Shown here: one piece after another, positions 16,733-27,210 of the stretch
How positions within the stretch are numbered: position 1 is the stretch's first letter
Layout of the letters: each line of letters begins with the position of its first letter
Assembly (NCBI GenBank): GCA_949286215.1
Contig: CASDYX010000002.1
Coordinates: 1-64,000 of the forward strand
Source: an uncultured Pseudomonadota bacterium
GTDB lineage: Bacteria > Pseudomonadota > Alphaproteobacteria > RF32 > CAG-239
Length of the DNA: 64,000 nucleotides
Reading direction: 5' to 3'
Program-made: the position numbers and the translations under genes
Notes under the pieces: generated by a model
Database searches by the model: none
The model's input: the letters and a program-made list of their open reading frames with translations, nothing else
What the model was told of the DNA's origin: nothing

Positions 16733-17466
16733 TAGACCGCCTTGCGTTGTTTATAAAAACTCTCCAGAAGAGCCAGCTCTTCACGGGTGTTGGCGCCGGC
16801 GACTTCTTGGGCATCACATTCTACTACCGTACATTTTAATCCTGCCTTACGGGCAATGGCGATAGCATCTGTTAAATAATATTCGCCAGCTGCATTTTCA
16901 TTAGTGATTTGAGATAAAATATCAAACATTTTATTGCCGTCAAAACACATACAGCCCGAATTGCACAAATTGATGGCTTTTTCTTCATCCGTAGCATCTT
17001 TGAATTCTACAATTTTCTTTAATTCGCCATTTTCAACAACTAAACGGCCATAGCGAGCGGCATCTTCCGGACGGAAGCCCAATACTACAATTGAATAGCC
17101 TTCGCTTAATTTATCTGCTGCCATTTGATAGGTTTGAGAAGTGATAATCGGATTATCTCCGAAAATAACCAAAACTGCTCCGTCAAATTTGCCCAATTTA
17201 TCTTTGGCCGATAAAACAGCGTGACCGGTCCCTAATTGCTCAGATTGGACGCAGCTTTCATGCGGGGCAACTTCTTTTCTAACCAAATCACCATCCGGCG
17301 CAGTTACGACCACAATTTTTTTTACTCCCATTCCTTCCAATGTCTCTAAGGGATAACGTATCATCGGCTTGCCACACAAAGGCATCATTACTTTTGGCAA
17401 GTCCGATTTCATTCTGGTTCCTTTGCCGGCGGCTAAAATTACGGCCGCGATTGCTGTCTTACTCAT
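16732..17466 (-). CDS. GlmU-type N-acetylglucosamine-1-phosphate uridyltransferase domain, stand-alone
   Basis: 244 aa. Residues 11-25 (LAAGKGTRMKSDLPK) are the nucleotidyltransferase signature, with QLGTGHAV at 78-85, FGDNPII (Asp104, metal) and AGANTREEL near the end (the usual GVNNR). This matches the first half of GlmU, which makes UDP-GlcNAc from UTP and GlcNAc-1-phosphate. The left-handed beta-helix acetyltransferase half, normally bringing the length to about 450 residues, is absent, and no hexapeptide-repeat gene is adjacent. It may be a paralogue beside a complete glmU elsewhere, or a split pathway. Confidence 0.82.
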   Translation of the reverse strand: MSKTAIAAVILAAGKGTRMKSDLPKVMMPLCGKPMIRYPLETLEGMGVKKIVVVTAPDGDLVRKEVAPHESCVQSEQLGTGHAVLSAKDKLGKFDGAVLVIFGDNPIITSQTYQMAADKLSEGYSIVVLGFRPEDAARYGRLVVENGELKKIVEFKDATDEEKAINLCNSGCMCFDGNKMFDILSQITNENAAGEYYLTDAIAIARKAGLKCTVVECDAQEVAGANTREELALLESFYKQRKAV

Positions 17467-17557
17467 ATTTTAACTCCTTTTGAAATTTTATCTTTTCTTA
17501 ATATCTGTACTCTATACTAACAAATATGTTTTATTTGTTAACAATGGGCGTTTTTTT

Positions 17558-19654
17558 ATGAAAAAACTTTTTCTTTCGATTTGTTTCAGCTTGCTTTGTT
17601 GGCAAGTTAACGAAGTTTTGGCTAAGGCTACCGCTTTTGATTCATTGGAACAAGCGCAAAGTTTTCAAGAAGACAAACAACCCTTTATTCCCGTAGAAGA
17701 GGATTCTCCTGACCCAACTGATCCTAAAGCTATGGACGACTTTATTCTTGATAGACTCAAAAAAGTGGCTATTACCCCACTTGATCCGAAAAACGACCCT
17801 AATAAATCTTCATCTATGAACATCCAACACAGCGATGAATATATCGCTATGATGAAAGAAAAAAACAAATCTTTTCTGGAAAAAGTATATGATGCCGCAA
17901 TTAACCGAATTTCTTCAGAATCTCCTACCGGACGAGCCGATGTTCAAGATTCTCAAACCCAGTTTTATGAACTCAAAGAAGAACAACAAGAAGAATTTCA
18001 GGCTCCTGATTTTCCGGTTGTAAATCTTGAATTACCCAACAAAGCCCAAGTTTTGGTTCCGGCTCAAGAGCATATTCCTTACCTTTCAAGCCAAATTGAA
18101 ATTCTGCCTTCAGGTCTTGTTAGTTTTAATGATGAAATTACGGTGGTTGCTACCGGAAAAAAACTAAAAAACGGCTTATCTCGCATTATTCCTAAGTTTT
18201 CAACCTCTCGCGATGGAACAACCAATCGCATTAACTTGAACTTGATTAGTGTCAGTGTGAATGGGCAAGAAATTCCGCACAAAATTATTGAGCAAGCTGA
18301 TGAATATGTTATTGTGCCTCAAGATAATTATACTTTAGAGCCAGGTGTCTATACCTATAATTTTCAGTATCTTGTTGACCGGCAAATTTGGCAATATGAT
18401 GATTTTAACGAATTTTATTGGGATATTACCGGTGGAAGATGGAATCTTGTTATCAGTAGAGCTTTTGTATCAATCAGCTTTCCCGGAAAAGAGAGACCGC
18501 TCAGTTCGCTTGTGTTCTTAGGATATCCGGGAGCTCTCACAACTCAAGGGACCGGTTTTAGTGAGGGAGAAAACTCTATCGGTTTTGCCTCGTTGGTACC
18601 TCTTTATATCGGCGAAGGTATGCATATTCTTATTTCTTTTCCTAAAGAAAGTTTTATTGCTCCTGATATGAACACTAAAATCAATTGGTTTTTGGGTGAC
18701 TTCGGTGATATTGTCATCAGTAGTTTGGCTTTGCTCACTTTGCTGATTTCATACTTATTATCTTGGAAATCTATCAGCCAAAATAAAACCAAAGGAAACA
18801 ACTACTTCAAAAAAGGCGCACCTTTGCTCAGGCTTCTTTATAAAGGTGTTTTTGATAAAAATTCTTTCGGCGCTTTTTTGTTGGAACTTTATCGTAAAAA
18901 TATTATTGATATTCAAAAAAGTGATGACAATATTCTCTTGGTGAAAAAAACAGACAACCTCGCTTCTTTGGAAAAAGTGGAGAAAAAAGCACTCAATACC
19001 TTGTTTAGTAAAAATGATGCTATTTTGGCTTTGAACAGCACCAATCAACTCAAGTTCAAACGAGCCTTCGCTCTCATAGAAAAAGCAACACAGAAAAAGC
19101 TCAAAGCCCTGTCTCTTAAACTCAATGCCGGATATTTGCTTTTTGGTTTTGCTATGCTTGTCTTTGCAGAGTTTGCTATTGCTTTGCTCAATATTAACTT
19201 TGTACAAGCTTTGTTTGTTTTGCTCTCTTCTTCGGTTATGATTGCCTTTTATTTATGGATGAGTAAGCGCAAACTCAAATCCGGCCTCTTGAGCTTGGCT
19301 CTGAAGCTCTTAAGTTGGAGCATTATCTGTGGTACAATTGTGGTAATGAGCGCTTATATTCACCTCATTTCAGCAATCTTTATCGCTTGCTCTATTTATG
19401 CAATCTTTGCTTATTGTGCTATTTTTGCAAAACGAAGCGGTTTGATTAAATCAACTATTCAAGAAGTCATCAATTTTAGGGAATATTTGTTGCGAAACAA
19501 AGAAAGTATTTGCTTGGGAAGAGATTTCTTAAACCAACAAGCAAATATCTTTGCTCTGGATTTGGCGGAAGATTTTATCGCAAATAAAAATATTCAGGAA
19601 TATTACAAACTGGATATTATGATTGAGGCTTTTGCAAAAAGAAAAGGAGCTTAA
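17558..19654 (+). CDS. DUF2207-family exported membrane protein
   Basis: 698 aa from the ATG at 17558. A signal peptide covers 1-23 and is followed by a low-complexity acidic stretch. The region about 180-390 is the DUF2207 beta domain (YTYNFQYLVDRQIWQYDD, FYWDITGGRW). Transmembrane segments lie near 400-420 and as two pairs around 530-620, with a basic cytoplasmic part between. Function of the family is unknown; it sits at the cell envelope. It is convergent with the membrane-protein pair at 19651-21301, sharing a terminator inside coding sequence. Confidence 0.8.
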   Translation: MKKLFLSICFSLLCWQVNEVLAKATAFDSLEQAQSFQEDKQPFIPVEEDSPDPTDPKAMDDFILDRLKKVAITPLDPKNDPNKSSSMNIQHSDEYIAMMKEKNKSFLEKVYDAAINRISSESPTGRADVQDSQTQFYELKEEQQEEFQAPDFPVVNLELPNKAQVLVPAQEHIPYLSSQIEILPSGLVSFNDEITVVATGKKLKNGLSRIIPKFSTSRDGTTNRINLNLISVSVNGQEIPHKIIEQADEYVIVPQDNYTLEPGVYTYNFQYLVDRQIWQYDDFNEFYWDITGGRWNLVISRAFVSISFPGKERPLSSLVFLGYPGALTTQGTGFSEGENSIGFASLVPLYIGEGMHILISFPKESFIAPDMNTKINWFLGDFGDIVISSLALLTLLISYLLSWKSISQNKTKGNNYFKKGAPLLRLLYKGVFDKNSFGAFLLELYRKNIIDIQKSDDNILLVKKTDNLASLEKVEKKALNTLFSKNDAILALNSTNQLKFKRAFALIEKATQKKLKALSLKLNAGYLLFGFAMLVFAEFAIALLNINFVQALFVLLSSSVMIAFYLWMSKRKLKSGLLSLALKLLSWSIICGTIVVMSAYIHLISAIFIACSIYAIFAYCAIFAKRSGLIKSTIQEVINFREYLLRNKESICLGRDFLNQQANIFALDLAEDFIANKNIQEYYKLDIMIEAFAKRKGA

Positions 19655-19669
19655 AGCTCCTCTTCTTTT
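19637..19669. terminator. Bidirectional terminator built from two convergent stop codons
   Basis: Stem AGGAGCTT/AAGCTCCT flanked by A-rich and T-rich arms. The stop codons of the plus gene (19652-19654) and minus gene (19651-19653) overlap at its centre. Confidence 0.75.
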
Positions 19670-20451
19670 GATTGATTATAAAAATACATAAAGTATTGAT
19701 AAATATGCGCCAGATAGCACGCCTTAAGCATGGTATTGATTAGGCTTAACGCAATACTCAAAAAAGAGAACACAATTTGAGCAATTATTCCTTCAATTTG
19801 CAAAGCATTCATGGCCGTTCCTAAAAAGAACAATAACAGCATGGTCGGCAAAGTTGATAAAATAATGCCGGCAAAAATTTTGATGGAATTGCCTGTGGTT
19901 ATCTGAAAAGATTTTTTTAAATTAAGTTCCTTATCATCTACCGCCACAGCAGGGAGAATAAGCGAAAAGCGCGAGCTATAAATGGAGGCAATTATCACGA
20001 CGATAAAGTAAAAAAGCAAAGCATTGGGGCGCATTGCCATTGAGGCCGCTTTCATATCCGTGCCAAAAAGCAAAGCTGTCAGCATGCCGGCAAACAAAAT
20101 GGATAATATCAAAAGTGCCAAAATAAACAGACTATAGCCCAAATATTTCAACTCTCTTTGACCGAGAGAAATTTGTTTCCAATGTCTTTTTTCCTTTAGA
20201 ATTATGGCTCGAGAAAAAGCAACCGAAACTGCCATACCGGCAACAATTTCCAACACGACAAAGAGTTTATTTGACCACTCGTTGCACCCTTCCCCACTGC
20301 ACAAAGAAGGAAAGCGGACAAGGCAATCTGCTAAAAAGACTATTCCTACCCAAACTAAAGCCACATTTGTAACAGTCTTAAAATTGGCAATAAAATACAG
20401 GTAGGTTCTTTTGACGCTTTCCAAAAGCGGAAGATTAATTATTTCCTTCAT
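19651..20451 (-). CDS. Polytopic membrane protein, unknown function
   Basis: 266 aa from the ATG at 20451 (GGAG 6 nt upstream). About six hydrophobic segments occur, including AGMAVSVAFSRAIIL, GYSLFILALLILSILFAGML and IFAGIILSTLPTMLLLFFLG. The LKKSFQITTGNSIKIFAG segment resembles membrane domains seen in YciC/GlpQ-type proteins; this is weak. It overlaps the upstream membrane-protein gene by 17 bp and probably acts with it. Confidence 0.7.
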   Translation of the reverse strand: MKEIINLPLLESVKRTYLYFIANFKTVTNVALVWVGIVFLADCLVRFPSLCSGEGCNEWSNKLFVVLEIVAGMAVSVAFSRAIILKEKRHWKQISLGQRELKYLGYSLFILALLILSILFAGMLTALLFGTDMKAASMAMRPNALLFYFIVVIIASIYSSRFSLILPAVAVDDKELNLKKSFQITTGNSIKIFAGIILSTLPTMLLLFFLGTAMNALQIEGIIAQIVFSFLSIALSLINTMLKACYLAHIYQYFMYFYNQSKEEEL

Positions 20452-21301
20452 CCTTATCTCCATATAAAAAGTACTTTTGAGCATGACAATGCCCAACAAA
20501 CAAAGCCAATAAAACTAACAACATCAACTCATATACAAATTCTGACGAGATACCTAACCATAAAGGATGGCTATAATCATAGCTTTGCATATTTAGATAA
20601 AAATTCAAAAATGCAAATAGAGCTAACATAAAGATGACAAACAAAGCTATGATTATTCTTAAAGAATTTCCTTTCCCTTTTTCCCAAATTTCTTTTAATG
20701 AGGTAAAAGCAATGCCATCAACTATCAACCCGAAAACACTATAAAACCTTAATACCACGAAAGGAACCAAAAAACCAATCGAGACAACGCCAAAATAAAT
20801 TAATTCAATCGTAGCATCAGGATTTGGCTCTCTGATTGCTAAAAGATAAAATGAAACAAAAGGTATAAGATTTAGCCCCCACATTAAAGCCATTGCTCCG
20901 ATAGCTTTGAGTGTTTTGTTATCAAAAGACAAGAGGAAAGGCAAATTAAGCGCCTTTTTTTGGCTTATCATCTCATACCATTTCACAGCAAAGAAGAACA
21001 GCAGGAAATATTTGAGCAAAACGTGAACTACAAATAAAATTATACTGTTTGAACAATGAAAATTTACCAATAGAGGGATACCGCAAATATAGGCAAAACC
21101 AGTAGCTAAAGAAATAATCCCTATGAGAAGCGCAAATAAGACTGAGAGCTTTAAGAGAGGCATAAAATTGTCAATCACATACACAAAAGGTAAAGATAAC
21201 AATTTGAGAGGAGGAATAAGATTCCCGCCTGAAAATGAATTTAACACATCAAAACTTCTTTTGATGGCTGGTTGCTCGGATTTTTTTAGCTTTTTGGACA
21301 T
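20435..21301 (-). CDS. Polytopic membrane protein, unknown function
   Basis: 288 aa with a charged N-terminus and about six transmembrane segments. The order of segments and the late FxSLKEIWEKGKGNSLRIIIAL block parallel its downstream neighbour, suggesting distant paralogy. It starts 2 bp after the dnaE stop, so it is transcribed with dnaE. No enzymatic motif is visible. Confidence 0.7.
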   Translation of the reverse strand: MSKKLKKSEQPAIKRSFDVLNSFSGGNLIPPLKLLSLPFVYVIDNFMPLLKLSVLFALLIGIISLATGFAYICGIPLLVNFHCSNSIILFVVHVLLKYFLLFFFAVKWYEMISQKKALNLPFLLSFDNKTLKAIGAMALMWGLNLIPFVSFYLLAIREPNPDATIELIYFGVVSIGFLVPFVVLRFYSVFGLIVDGIAFTSLKEIWEKGKGNSLRIIIALFVIFMLALFAFLNFYLNMQSYDYSHPLWLGISSEFVYELMLLVLLALFVGHCHAQKYFLYGDKDEGNN

Positions 21302-21303
21302 GG

Positions 21304-24300
21304 CTATATTTCCTTTACTGTGGTTACACCCGGAAGGCTGCGAATCCGGCTCAAGAAATCTTGATCGGCGAAAGCAAAACCTCCGGCTAATTCAATGCGT
21401 ATATTCCAATCCTTATTGTCTGGTTTGATATATATTTTATTTCGCCCATTTCTATCTTTATATAAAATTTCTTTTAGGCCTGGGAGCGCGCTTGCATCGT
21501 TGAGTTCTATCTCCAAACCGTTGGCGATTTCGGCTATGGCTTTATCTAAGGTTTCAACATTGTTTATCATACAACGCGGACGCCCATCCTCTTCTTGTTT
21601 ATCGATACTCATGGTGACCAAAACCGGAAGTCCTGAGGCTAAAACCTCTTCATAACGAGCTAGTCCTTCTGAGAAGAGTAAACCTTCAAAATTGCTGGTG
21701 GCATCTGAAAACTCAACAAAAGCATATTTATTGCCGCTCTTGGAAATGCGCTTTTGAACCGAATTGACACAGCCTGCCAATTTGGCACGGACAGTATCGC
21801 CAACCTTAATGTTGTGAAAGACTTCAGCTGCGGTTTTAACCCCTAACCGCTCCATGCCTTTGGCATAAGAATCGAGTGGATGCGCTGATAGATAAAAACC
21901 TATTGCCTCGGCCTCAAGTTTGAGTTTTTCCAACTCCGGCCAATCGGGTTTATCGGCTAATTTAACCGTGGTGTGCAATTCTTCCGTTCCGAAAAGTGAG
22001 GCTTGAGAGCTAGTTTTTAACTCGCTGGCGGCGGAGATATGCTGCATAATAGTCTCAATATTGGCAAAAATTTTGCCTCGATTTTTCTCCAAACAATCAA
22101 ATGCTCCAGCCTTGCAGAGTTGTTCCATTTGGCGGCGGTTGATTTGTTTAATATCGGTACGGTGAATGAAGTCCGACAAATCTTTATACGGGCCATGAGC
22201 TTTGCGCTCTTCTTCAATGGCTTGCATATTGGCTGCACCCACGCCTTTAATGGCGCCTAAGGCATAACGGATATTACCATCTTCTACCGCAAAGTCTGCT
22301 CCCGATTTATTAATATCTGGTTTTAGAACCTCAAAGCCTTGGCGTTTGCACTCTTCTTTATAGAGCAAAAGTTTTTCGGTGTTGGTCATATCCAAAGACA
22401 TAACCGCACACATAAACTCTACCGGATAGTGTGCTTTGAGGTAAGCCGTTTGATATGAAATCAGTGAATAAGCGGCAGCGTGAGATTTGTTAAAACCGTA
22501 AGATGCAAATTTTTCCATTTGGTCAAAAATGGCTTCGGCCGTGGCTTGTTCGATGCCGTTTTTAATAGCTCCTTCGGTAAACATTTTGCGTTGTTTCGGA
22601 ATTTCATCACGCATTTTTTTACCCATAACCTTACGGAGCTTATCGGCACCACCCATGGTGTAGCCCCCTAAAGCACGAGCAATATTCATAACCTGCTCTT
22701 GGTAAATCATAATACCGTAGGTTTCTTTTAATATCGGCTCGAGTTGCGGGTGTAGATAGGTAATTTCTTCTTCGCCGTGCTTACGTTTAATGTAGCTCGG
22801 AATGTTGTCCATCGGGCCCGGACGGTAGAGCGAAACGATAGCCACCAAATCTTCAAAACGGTCAGGTTTGATTTGTTTGTGAACGTCTTTCATACCCGGA
22901 GATTCAAATTGGAAGACCGCAGTGGTATCACCTCGTTGCAAGAGCTCATAAGTCGGACGGTCATCTAGGTTGACATTGTCCATATCCAAATCAATACCGT
23001 GAACTTTTTTAACCCAATCGCAAGCACGCTTAATCACGGTTAGGGTTTTTAAGCCTAAGAAGTCGAACTTAATAAGACCGGTTTCTTCAACGTATTTCAT
23101 ATCATATTGGGTCACCGGCATATCCGATTTCGGATCTTTGTAAAGCGGCACAAGTTGGTCTAACGGGCGGTCGCCAATAACCACGCCGGCGGCGTGTACG
23201 CCTGATTGGCGATACAAGCCCTCAAGTTTCATAGCAATATCAAAAAGCTTATTTACTTGCGGGTCGTTTTGGCGCATTTCTTCAAGTTCGGGAACTTGGT
23301 CTAAAGACTCTTGCAAGGTCGGGTTTTTGCCTTGAACACCGGGAGGAATCATCTTAGAAATTTTATCGGCTTGCGCATAAGGCATTTGCAGAACGCGGGC
23401 AACGTCGCGGATAACCGCTTTGGATTGCAACTTACCATAAGTAATAATTTGGGCAACATGGTCAAAGCCATATTTGTTTTGCACGTATTCAATCGTTTTG
23501 TAACGATTTTCCTGACAGAAGTCCACGTCAAAGTCCGGCATGTTTACACGTTCCGGATTCAAAAATCTTTCAAACAGTAAGTCTAATTTTAAGGGGTCCA
23601 GATCCGTTACTTTTAACGACCAAGCCGTAATGGAACCCGCACCGGAACCACGCCCCGGACCAACCGGAACACCGTGCCCTTTTGACCAACGAATAAAGTC
23701 CGACACGATGAGGAAGTAGCCGGGGAAGCCCATCTTTTTGATAACGCTTAATTCATATTCCAAGCGAGCGTAGTATTTCTTATCTATCTCTTTCTTTTCT
23801 TCCGCCGTCATTCCCTCATAATAGACTTGGGCACGCATTCTTTCTTGCAAGCCTTTGTAAGCCTCTTCGGTAATGAATTCATCTTGCGTTTTACCTAAAG
23901 GACACTCAAATATCGGCAGTAACGGATTTACTTTTTTGGAGAGGAAATTGCATCTCTTGGCAATTTGTACCGTGGAATTTATGGCCTCAGGTAAATCGCT
24001 GAACAGTTCCAACATTTCGTCTTCGGAACGCAAACGATTGTTGGGCGAAAACTTTTTACGGTTGTCGTTGGCGATATATTCACCGGCGGAAATACAAACC
24101 AAAGCATCATGTGCTTCATACATATCGGCGCCAAAGAAAAAGGCTTCATTGGTGGCAACCAAGGGGATATCATGCTTATAGGCCAGATTGATGAAGTCTT
24201 CTTCGGTGCGTTGTTCGGTTTCTAAACCGATACGCATAATTTCCATATATAAGCGGTTGGGGAAATAGTCTTTTAATTTGAGAAGGGTTTCTTCAGCTTC

Positions 24301-24774
24301 GGCTTTGCGGTTTTCCAGCAACAAACGGCCGATTTGCCCTTCGACACCACCGGTTAGGGCTATCAGTCCTTCGCTCAATCCTTCAAAATTTTGAATGCGG
24401 AGTTGCGGTTTTTCCAAATTAGGGCCATCAAGGTAGGCTATCTTCATCAACTTCATAATATTGTGATAGCCGGTATCATTCATCACCAGAAGAATGATTT
24501 TATCAGGCTCAATCACACGTCCTTTGGACTTTAAGACATCATCGGCATCGGGATTGCGCAAATAAAATTGGCAACCAAGAATCGGCTTAACACCTTCTTC
24601 GGAGGCATATTTGGAAAAAGCTTTACCTCCAAACATATTTGCCGTGTCGGTTACGGCAATCGCGGCTATTCCTTGATCGTGGCATTTGTGAATCAGAGCC
24701 GGAACCTGCATTGCGCCTTCCGATAACGAATAGGCGGTATGAACACGCAAATGTACAAATTTTGGTTCAGACAT
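21304..24774 (-). CDS. dnaE: DNA polymerase III alpha subunit
   Basis: 1156 aa, full length. The PHP domain begins with FVHLRVHTAYSLSEGAM; the catalytic aspartates are in NMPDFDVDFC; palm and fingers include PVGPGRGSGAGS and YRPGPMDNIPSYI; a helix-hairpin-helix (AIKGVGAANMQAI) and an OB domain (DTVRAKLAGCVNSVQKR) follow. This is the replicative polymerase of the DnaE1 type. GGGG precedes the start. The two membrane-protein genes directly follow. Confidence 0.97.
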   Translation of the reverse strand: MSEPKFVHLRVHTAYSLSEGAMQVPALIHKCHDQGIAAIAVTDTANMFGGKAFSKYASEEGVKPILGCQFYLRNPDADDVLKSKGRVIEPDKIILLVMNDTGYHNIMKLMKIAYLDGPNLEKPQLRIQNFEGLSEGLIALTGGVEGQIGRLLLENRKAEAEETLLKLKDYFPNRLYMEIMRIGLETEQRTEEDFINLAYKHDIPLVATNEAFFFGADMYEAHDALVCISAGEYIANDNRKKFSPNNRLRSEDEMLELFSDLPEAINSTVQIAKRCNFLSKKVNPLLPIFECPLGKTQDEFITEEAYKGLQERMRAQVYYEGMTAEEKKEIDKKYYARLEYELSVIKKMGFPGYFLIVSDFIRWSKGHGVPVGPGRGSGAGSITAWSLKVTDLDPLKLDLLFERFLNPERVNMPDFDVDFCQENRYKTIEYVQNKYGFDHVAQIITYGKLQSKAVIRDVARVLQMPYAQADKISKMIPPGVQGKNPTLQESLDQVPELEEMRQNDPQVNKLFDIAMKLEGLYRQSGVHAAGVVIGDRPLDQLVPLYKDPKSDMPVTQYDMKYVEETGLIKFDFLGLKTLTVIKRACDWVKKVHGIDLDMDNVNLDDRPTYELLQRGDTTAVFQFESPGMKDVHKQIKPDRFEDLVAIVSLYRPGPMDNIPSYIKRKHGEEEITYLHPQLEPILKETYGIMIYQEQVMNIARALGGYTMGGADKLRKVMGKKMRDEIPKQRKMFTEGAIKNGIEQATAEAIFDQMEKFASYGFNKSHAAAYSLISYQTAYLKAHYPVEFMCAVMSLDMTNTEKLLLYKEECKRQGFEVLKPDINKSGADFAVEDGNIRYALGAIKGVGAANMQAIEEERKAHGPYKDLSDFIHRTDIKQINRRQMEQLCKAGAFDCLEKNRGKIFANIETIMQHISAASELKTSSQASLFGTEELHTTVKLADKPDWPELEKLKLEAEAIGFYLSAHPLDSYAKGMERLGVKTAAEVFHNIKVGDTVRAKLAGCVNSVQKRISKSGNKYAFVEFSDATSNFEGLLFSEGLARYEEVLASGLPVLVTMSIDKQEEDGRPRCMINNVETLDKAIAEIANGLEIELNDASALPGLKEILYKDRNGRNKIYIKPDNKDWNIRIELAGGFAFADQDFLSRIRSLPGVTTVKEI

Positions 24775-24857
24775 CAGATTCCCCTTAAACGAGCCTTATA
24801 ATAAAAGCATTTCTTCTCTTTCTCAATCAAAAAATATGACTCATATACAAAAACAAA

Positions 24858-24881
24858 TAAAACCGGACTTAGCCGGTTTTA
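24858..24881. terminator. Terminator after prfA
   Basis: TAAAACCGG-ACTTAG-CCGGTTTTA, just beyond the minus-strand prfA stop. Confidence 0.88.
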
Positions 24882-24896
24882 TTGTCGTATTGTGCT

Positions 24897-25973
24897 TTAA
24901 TCTAATTCAGAGAGGCGCTCGGCTTGATCTTCGGCAACGAGGGCATCAATAATCTCACCCAAAGCATCGCCTGAAACAACCTCGTCTAGCTTATAGAGCG
25001 TTAAGTTTATACGGTGGTCGGTGACGCGTCCTTGCGGATAGTTGTAAGTGCGAATGCGTTCCGAACGATCGCCTGAACCGACTTGGAGTTTGCGACGCTC
25101 CGAATATTCTTTATCAATGCTTGATTTTTGCAAATCATATAACTTGGCACGCAAGTGGTTCATGGCCTTTTCTTTGTTTTTGTATTGAGAACGGTCATCT
25201 TGACATTGAACAACCACACCGGTCGGAATGTGAGTAATACGAACGGCTGATTCCGTACGGTTAACGTGTTGTCCGCCGGCACCAGATGCACGGTAAACGT
25301 CAATCTTCAAATCGGCCGGATTAATGTACATATCAACTTCTTCAATCTCGGGCAAAACAGCAACCGTGGCGGCTGAAGTATGAACACGGCCTTGAGATTC
25401 CGTAACAGGGACACGTTGAACACGATGGGCGCCGGATTCAAACTTTAGCTTTGCAAACACGTCTTTGCCGGTGATTTTAGCCGTGGCTTGTTTGTAACCG
25501 CCAAGTTCGTTTTCATCAACGTTTATGGTTTCAAATTTCCAGCCTTGCAATGCGGAATAGCGTTGATACATTTCAAACAAAACCGCACCAAACAAGGCTG
25601 CTTCATCACCGCCCGTTCCGGCACGAATTTCAAGAATAGCGTTTTTCTCATCTTCGGCATCTTTGGGAAGAAGCAATATCTTGATATGCTTTTCCAATTC
25701 AGGCAATTTTTCTTTGAGCTCATAATACTCAACCTCAGCCATTTCTCTCATCTCTTTATCAAGAGAGCTATCTTCCATCATTGCCTTATCGTCGTTCATA
25801 TTTTGCTCGGTGCGGTTATATTCTTGAATGGCTTCCACAACCGGGGTCAGAGCCGAAAGCTCTTTATTCATACGTACCAAGTCATCCGCACTTACGTTCG
25901 GAGAAGACAATAATGCCGAAATTTCTTCGTGGCGGCTTACCACATTTGCCAATTTTTCCGCAAAAGAGGCCAT
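24897..25973 (-). CDS. prfA: Peptide chain release factor 1
   Basis: 358 aa. [16 protein letters not shown] carries the GGQ motif that triggers peptidyl-tRNA hydrolysis, and [17 protein letters not shown] holds the stop-codon-reading tripeptide as PVT rather than the usual PAT. It recognises UAA and UAG. Start and hisS stop overlap by one base (TAATG). The operon rodZ-like/ispG/hisS/prfA is common in Alphaproteobacteria; prmC, often next, is not here. Confidence 0.96.
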   Translation of the reverse strand: MASFAEKLANVVSRHEEISALLSSPNVSADDLVRMNKELSALTPVVEAIQEYNRTEQNMNDDKAMMEDSSLDKEMREMAEVEYYELKEKLPELEKHIKILLLPKDAEDEKNAILEIRAGTGGDEAALFGAVLFEMYQRYSALQGWKFETINVDENELGGYKQATAKITGKDVFAKLKFESGAHRVQRVPVTESQGRVHTSAATVAVLPEIEEVDMYINPADLKIDVYRASGAGGQHVNRTESAVRITHIPTGVVVQCQDDRSQYKNKEKAMNHLRAKLYDLQKSSIDKEYSERRKLQVGSGDRSERIRTYNYPQGRVTDHRINLTLYKLDEVVSGDALGEIIDALVAEDQAERLSELD

Positions 25974-27208
25974 TAATTTATTTCCTTTTCTATCGTATTG
26001 AGGTCAACGGTTTTTTGCTCACCGCTGTCCAAATTTTTGATTGTTACTTTACCTTCGCTCAACTCATCGGGACCGACAATTACCGCATGAGAGGCATTAA
26101 CCTTATTGGCTTTCATCAAGCGTTTTTTCATATTACCGCCATAGCTTTGCTCAACTCTCAGACCTGCTTTTCTTAAGCGATAAGCAATTTCAAGTGCGGC
26201 TAAATTTACATCTTCGGTTACAGGAATGAGGGCTATCGGGCGTGGAAGTGAAACGTCAGCCTCAAGCAACATGCTCAAGCGTTCAACACCACAAGCCCAG
26301 CCAATTCCGGAAACTTTGCCACCGCCCATTTGTTCAACCAAGCCATCATAGCGACCACCGGCCAAAACCGTGCCTTGAGCACCTAATTTATCGGTTACGA
26401 GCTCAAATACCGTGTGGGAGTAATAATCCAAACCACGGACAAGGCGGTTGTTTACGCGGTATTTAATACCTAATTTATCTAATCCCGTCAAGACCTGATT
26501 GAAAAACGCGGTTGAGGCCTCATTGAGGCTATCTTTATACAAAGGTGCGTTTTCAACCACTTTTTTATCGCATTCTTCTTTGGAATCCAAAACGCGCAGA
26601 GGATTTTTCTCTAATCTGGTTTTGCTATCCTCAGAGAGCTCATCATAGTGTTCTTTTAAGTAAGCGACCAATTTGGTACGATAAGCATCACGGCTTTCTT
26701 GGTCTCCAAGCGAATTTATCTCTACCGTTACCGTTCCCATTAGGCCTAATTTTTCAACAAATTCATAGGCCATGGAAATAACCTCAATATCGGCTTGCGG
26801 GGTTTCTACACCCAAAAGCTCAACACCAAATTGGGTAAACTGACGTTGACGACCTTTTTGCGGACGCTCATAACGGAACATCGGACCGGCATAATATAAT
26901 TTAACCGGCAGATTTTGTTGCATACCTTCCGAAATGAATGAACGAACAACGCCAGCCGTGCCTTCCGGACGCAAGGTCAGGCTTTCGCCACCGCGGTCTT
27001 GGAAGCAATACATTTCTTTGGTAACGATATCAGAAGTGTCTCCCAAATTGCGGGAAAAGACTTCAGTGAACTCAAAAATAGGGGTTTCAATTTCTTCAAA
27101 GCCGTATTTTTCAACAACTTCGCTACCGGCGGCGATTACTTTTTTGGCTTTTCTTTTAGCTTCGCCGTATAAATCATAAGTTCCGCGTACGTTTTGTATT
27201 TTTGACAT
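25973..27208 (-). CDS. hisS: Histidyl-tRNA synthetase
   Basis: 411 aa. Class II motifs are visible: [34 protein letters not shown] (motif 2) and the histidine-specific [12 protein letters not shown]. The C-terminal anticodon-binding domain begins around 320 ([10 protein letters not shown]). Charges tRNA-His. It lies 2 bp after ispG and overlaps the prfA start. Confidence 0.97.
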   Translation of the reverse strand: MSKIQNVRGTYDLYGEAKRKAKKVIAAGSEVVEKYGFEEIETPIFEFTEVFSRNLGDTSDIVTKEMYCFQDRGGESLTLRPEGTAGVVRSFISEGMQQNLPVKLYYAGPMFRYERPQKGRQRQFTQFGVELLGVETPQADIEVISMAYEFVEKLGLMGTVTVEINSLGDQESRDAYRTKLVAYLKEHYDELSEDSKTRLEKNPLRVLDSKEECDKKVVENAPLYKDSLNEASTAFFNQVLTGLDKLGIKYRVNNRLVRGLDYYSHTVFELVTDKLGAQGTVLAGGRYDGLVEQMGGGKVSGIGWACGVERLSMLLEADVSLPRPIALIPVTEDVNLAALEIAYRLRKAGLRVEQSYGGNMKKRLMKANKVNASHAVIVGPDELSEGKVTIKNLDSGEQKTVDLNTIEKEIN

Positions 27209-27210
27209 TT

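Noticed and set aside
22017-22671. Open frames on both strands inside dnaE
   Set aside because: They overlap the conserved polymerase frame, have no ribosome binding sites and no recognisable products.
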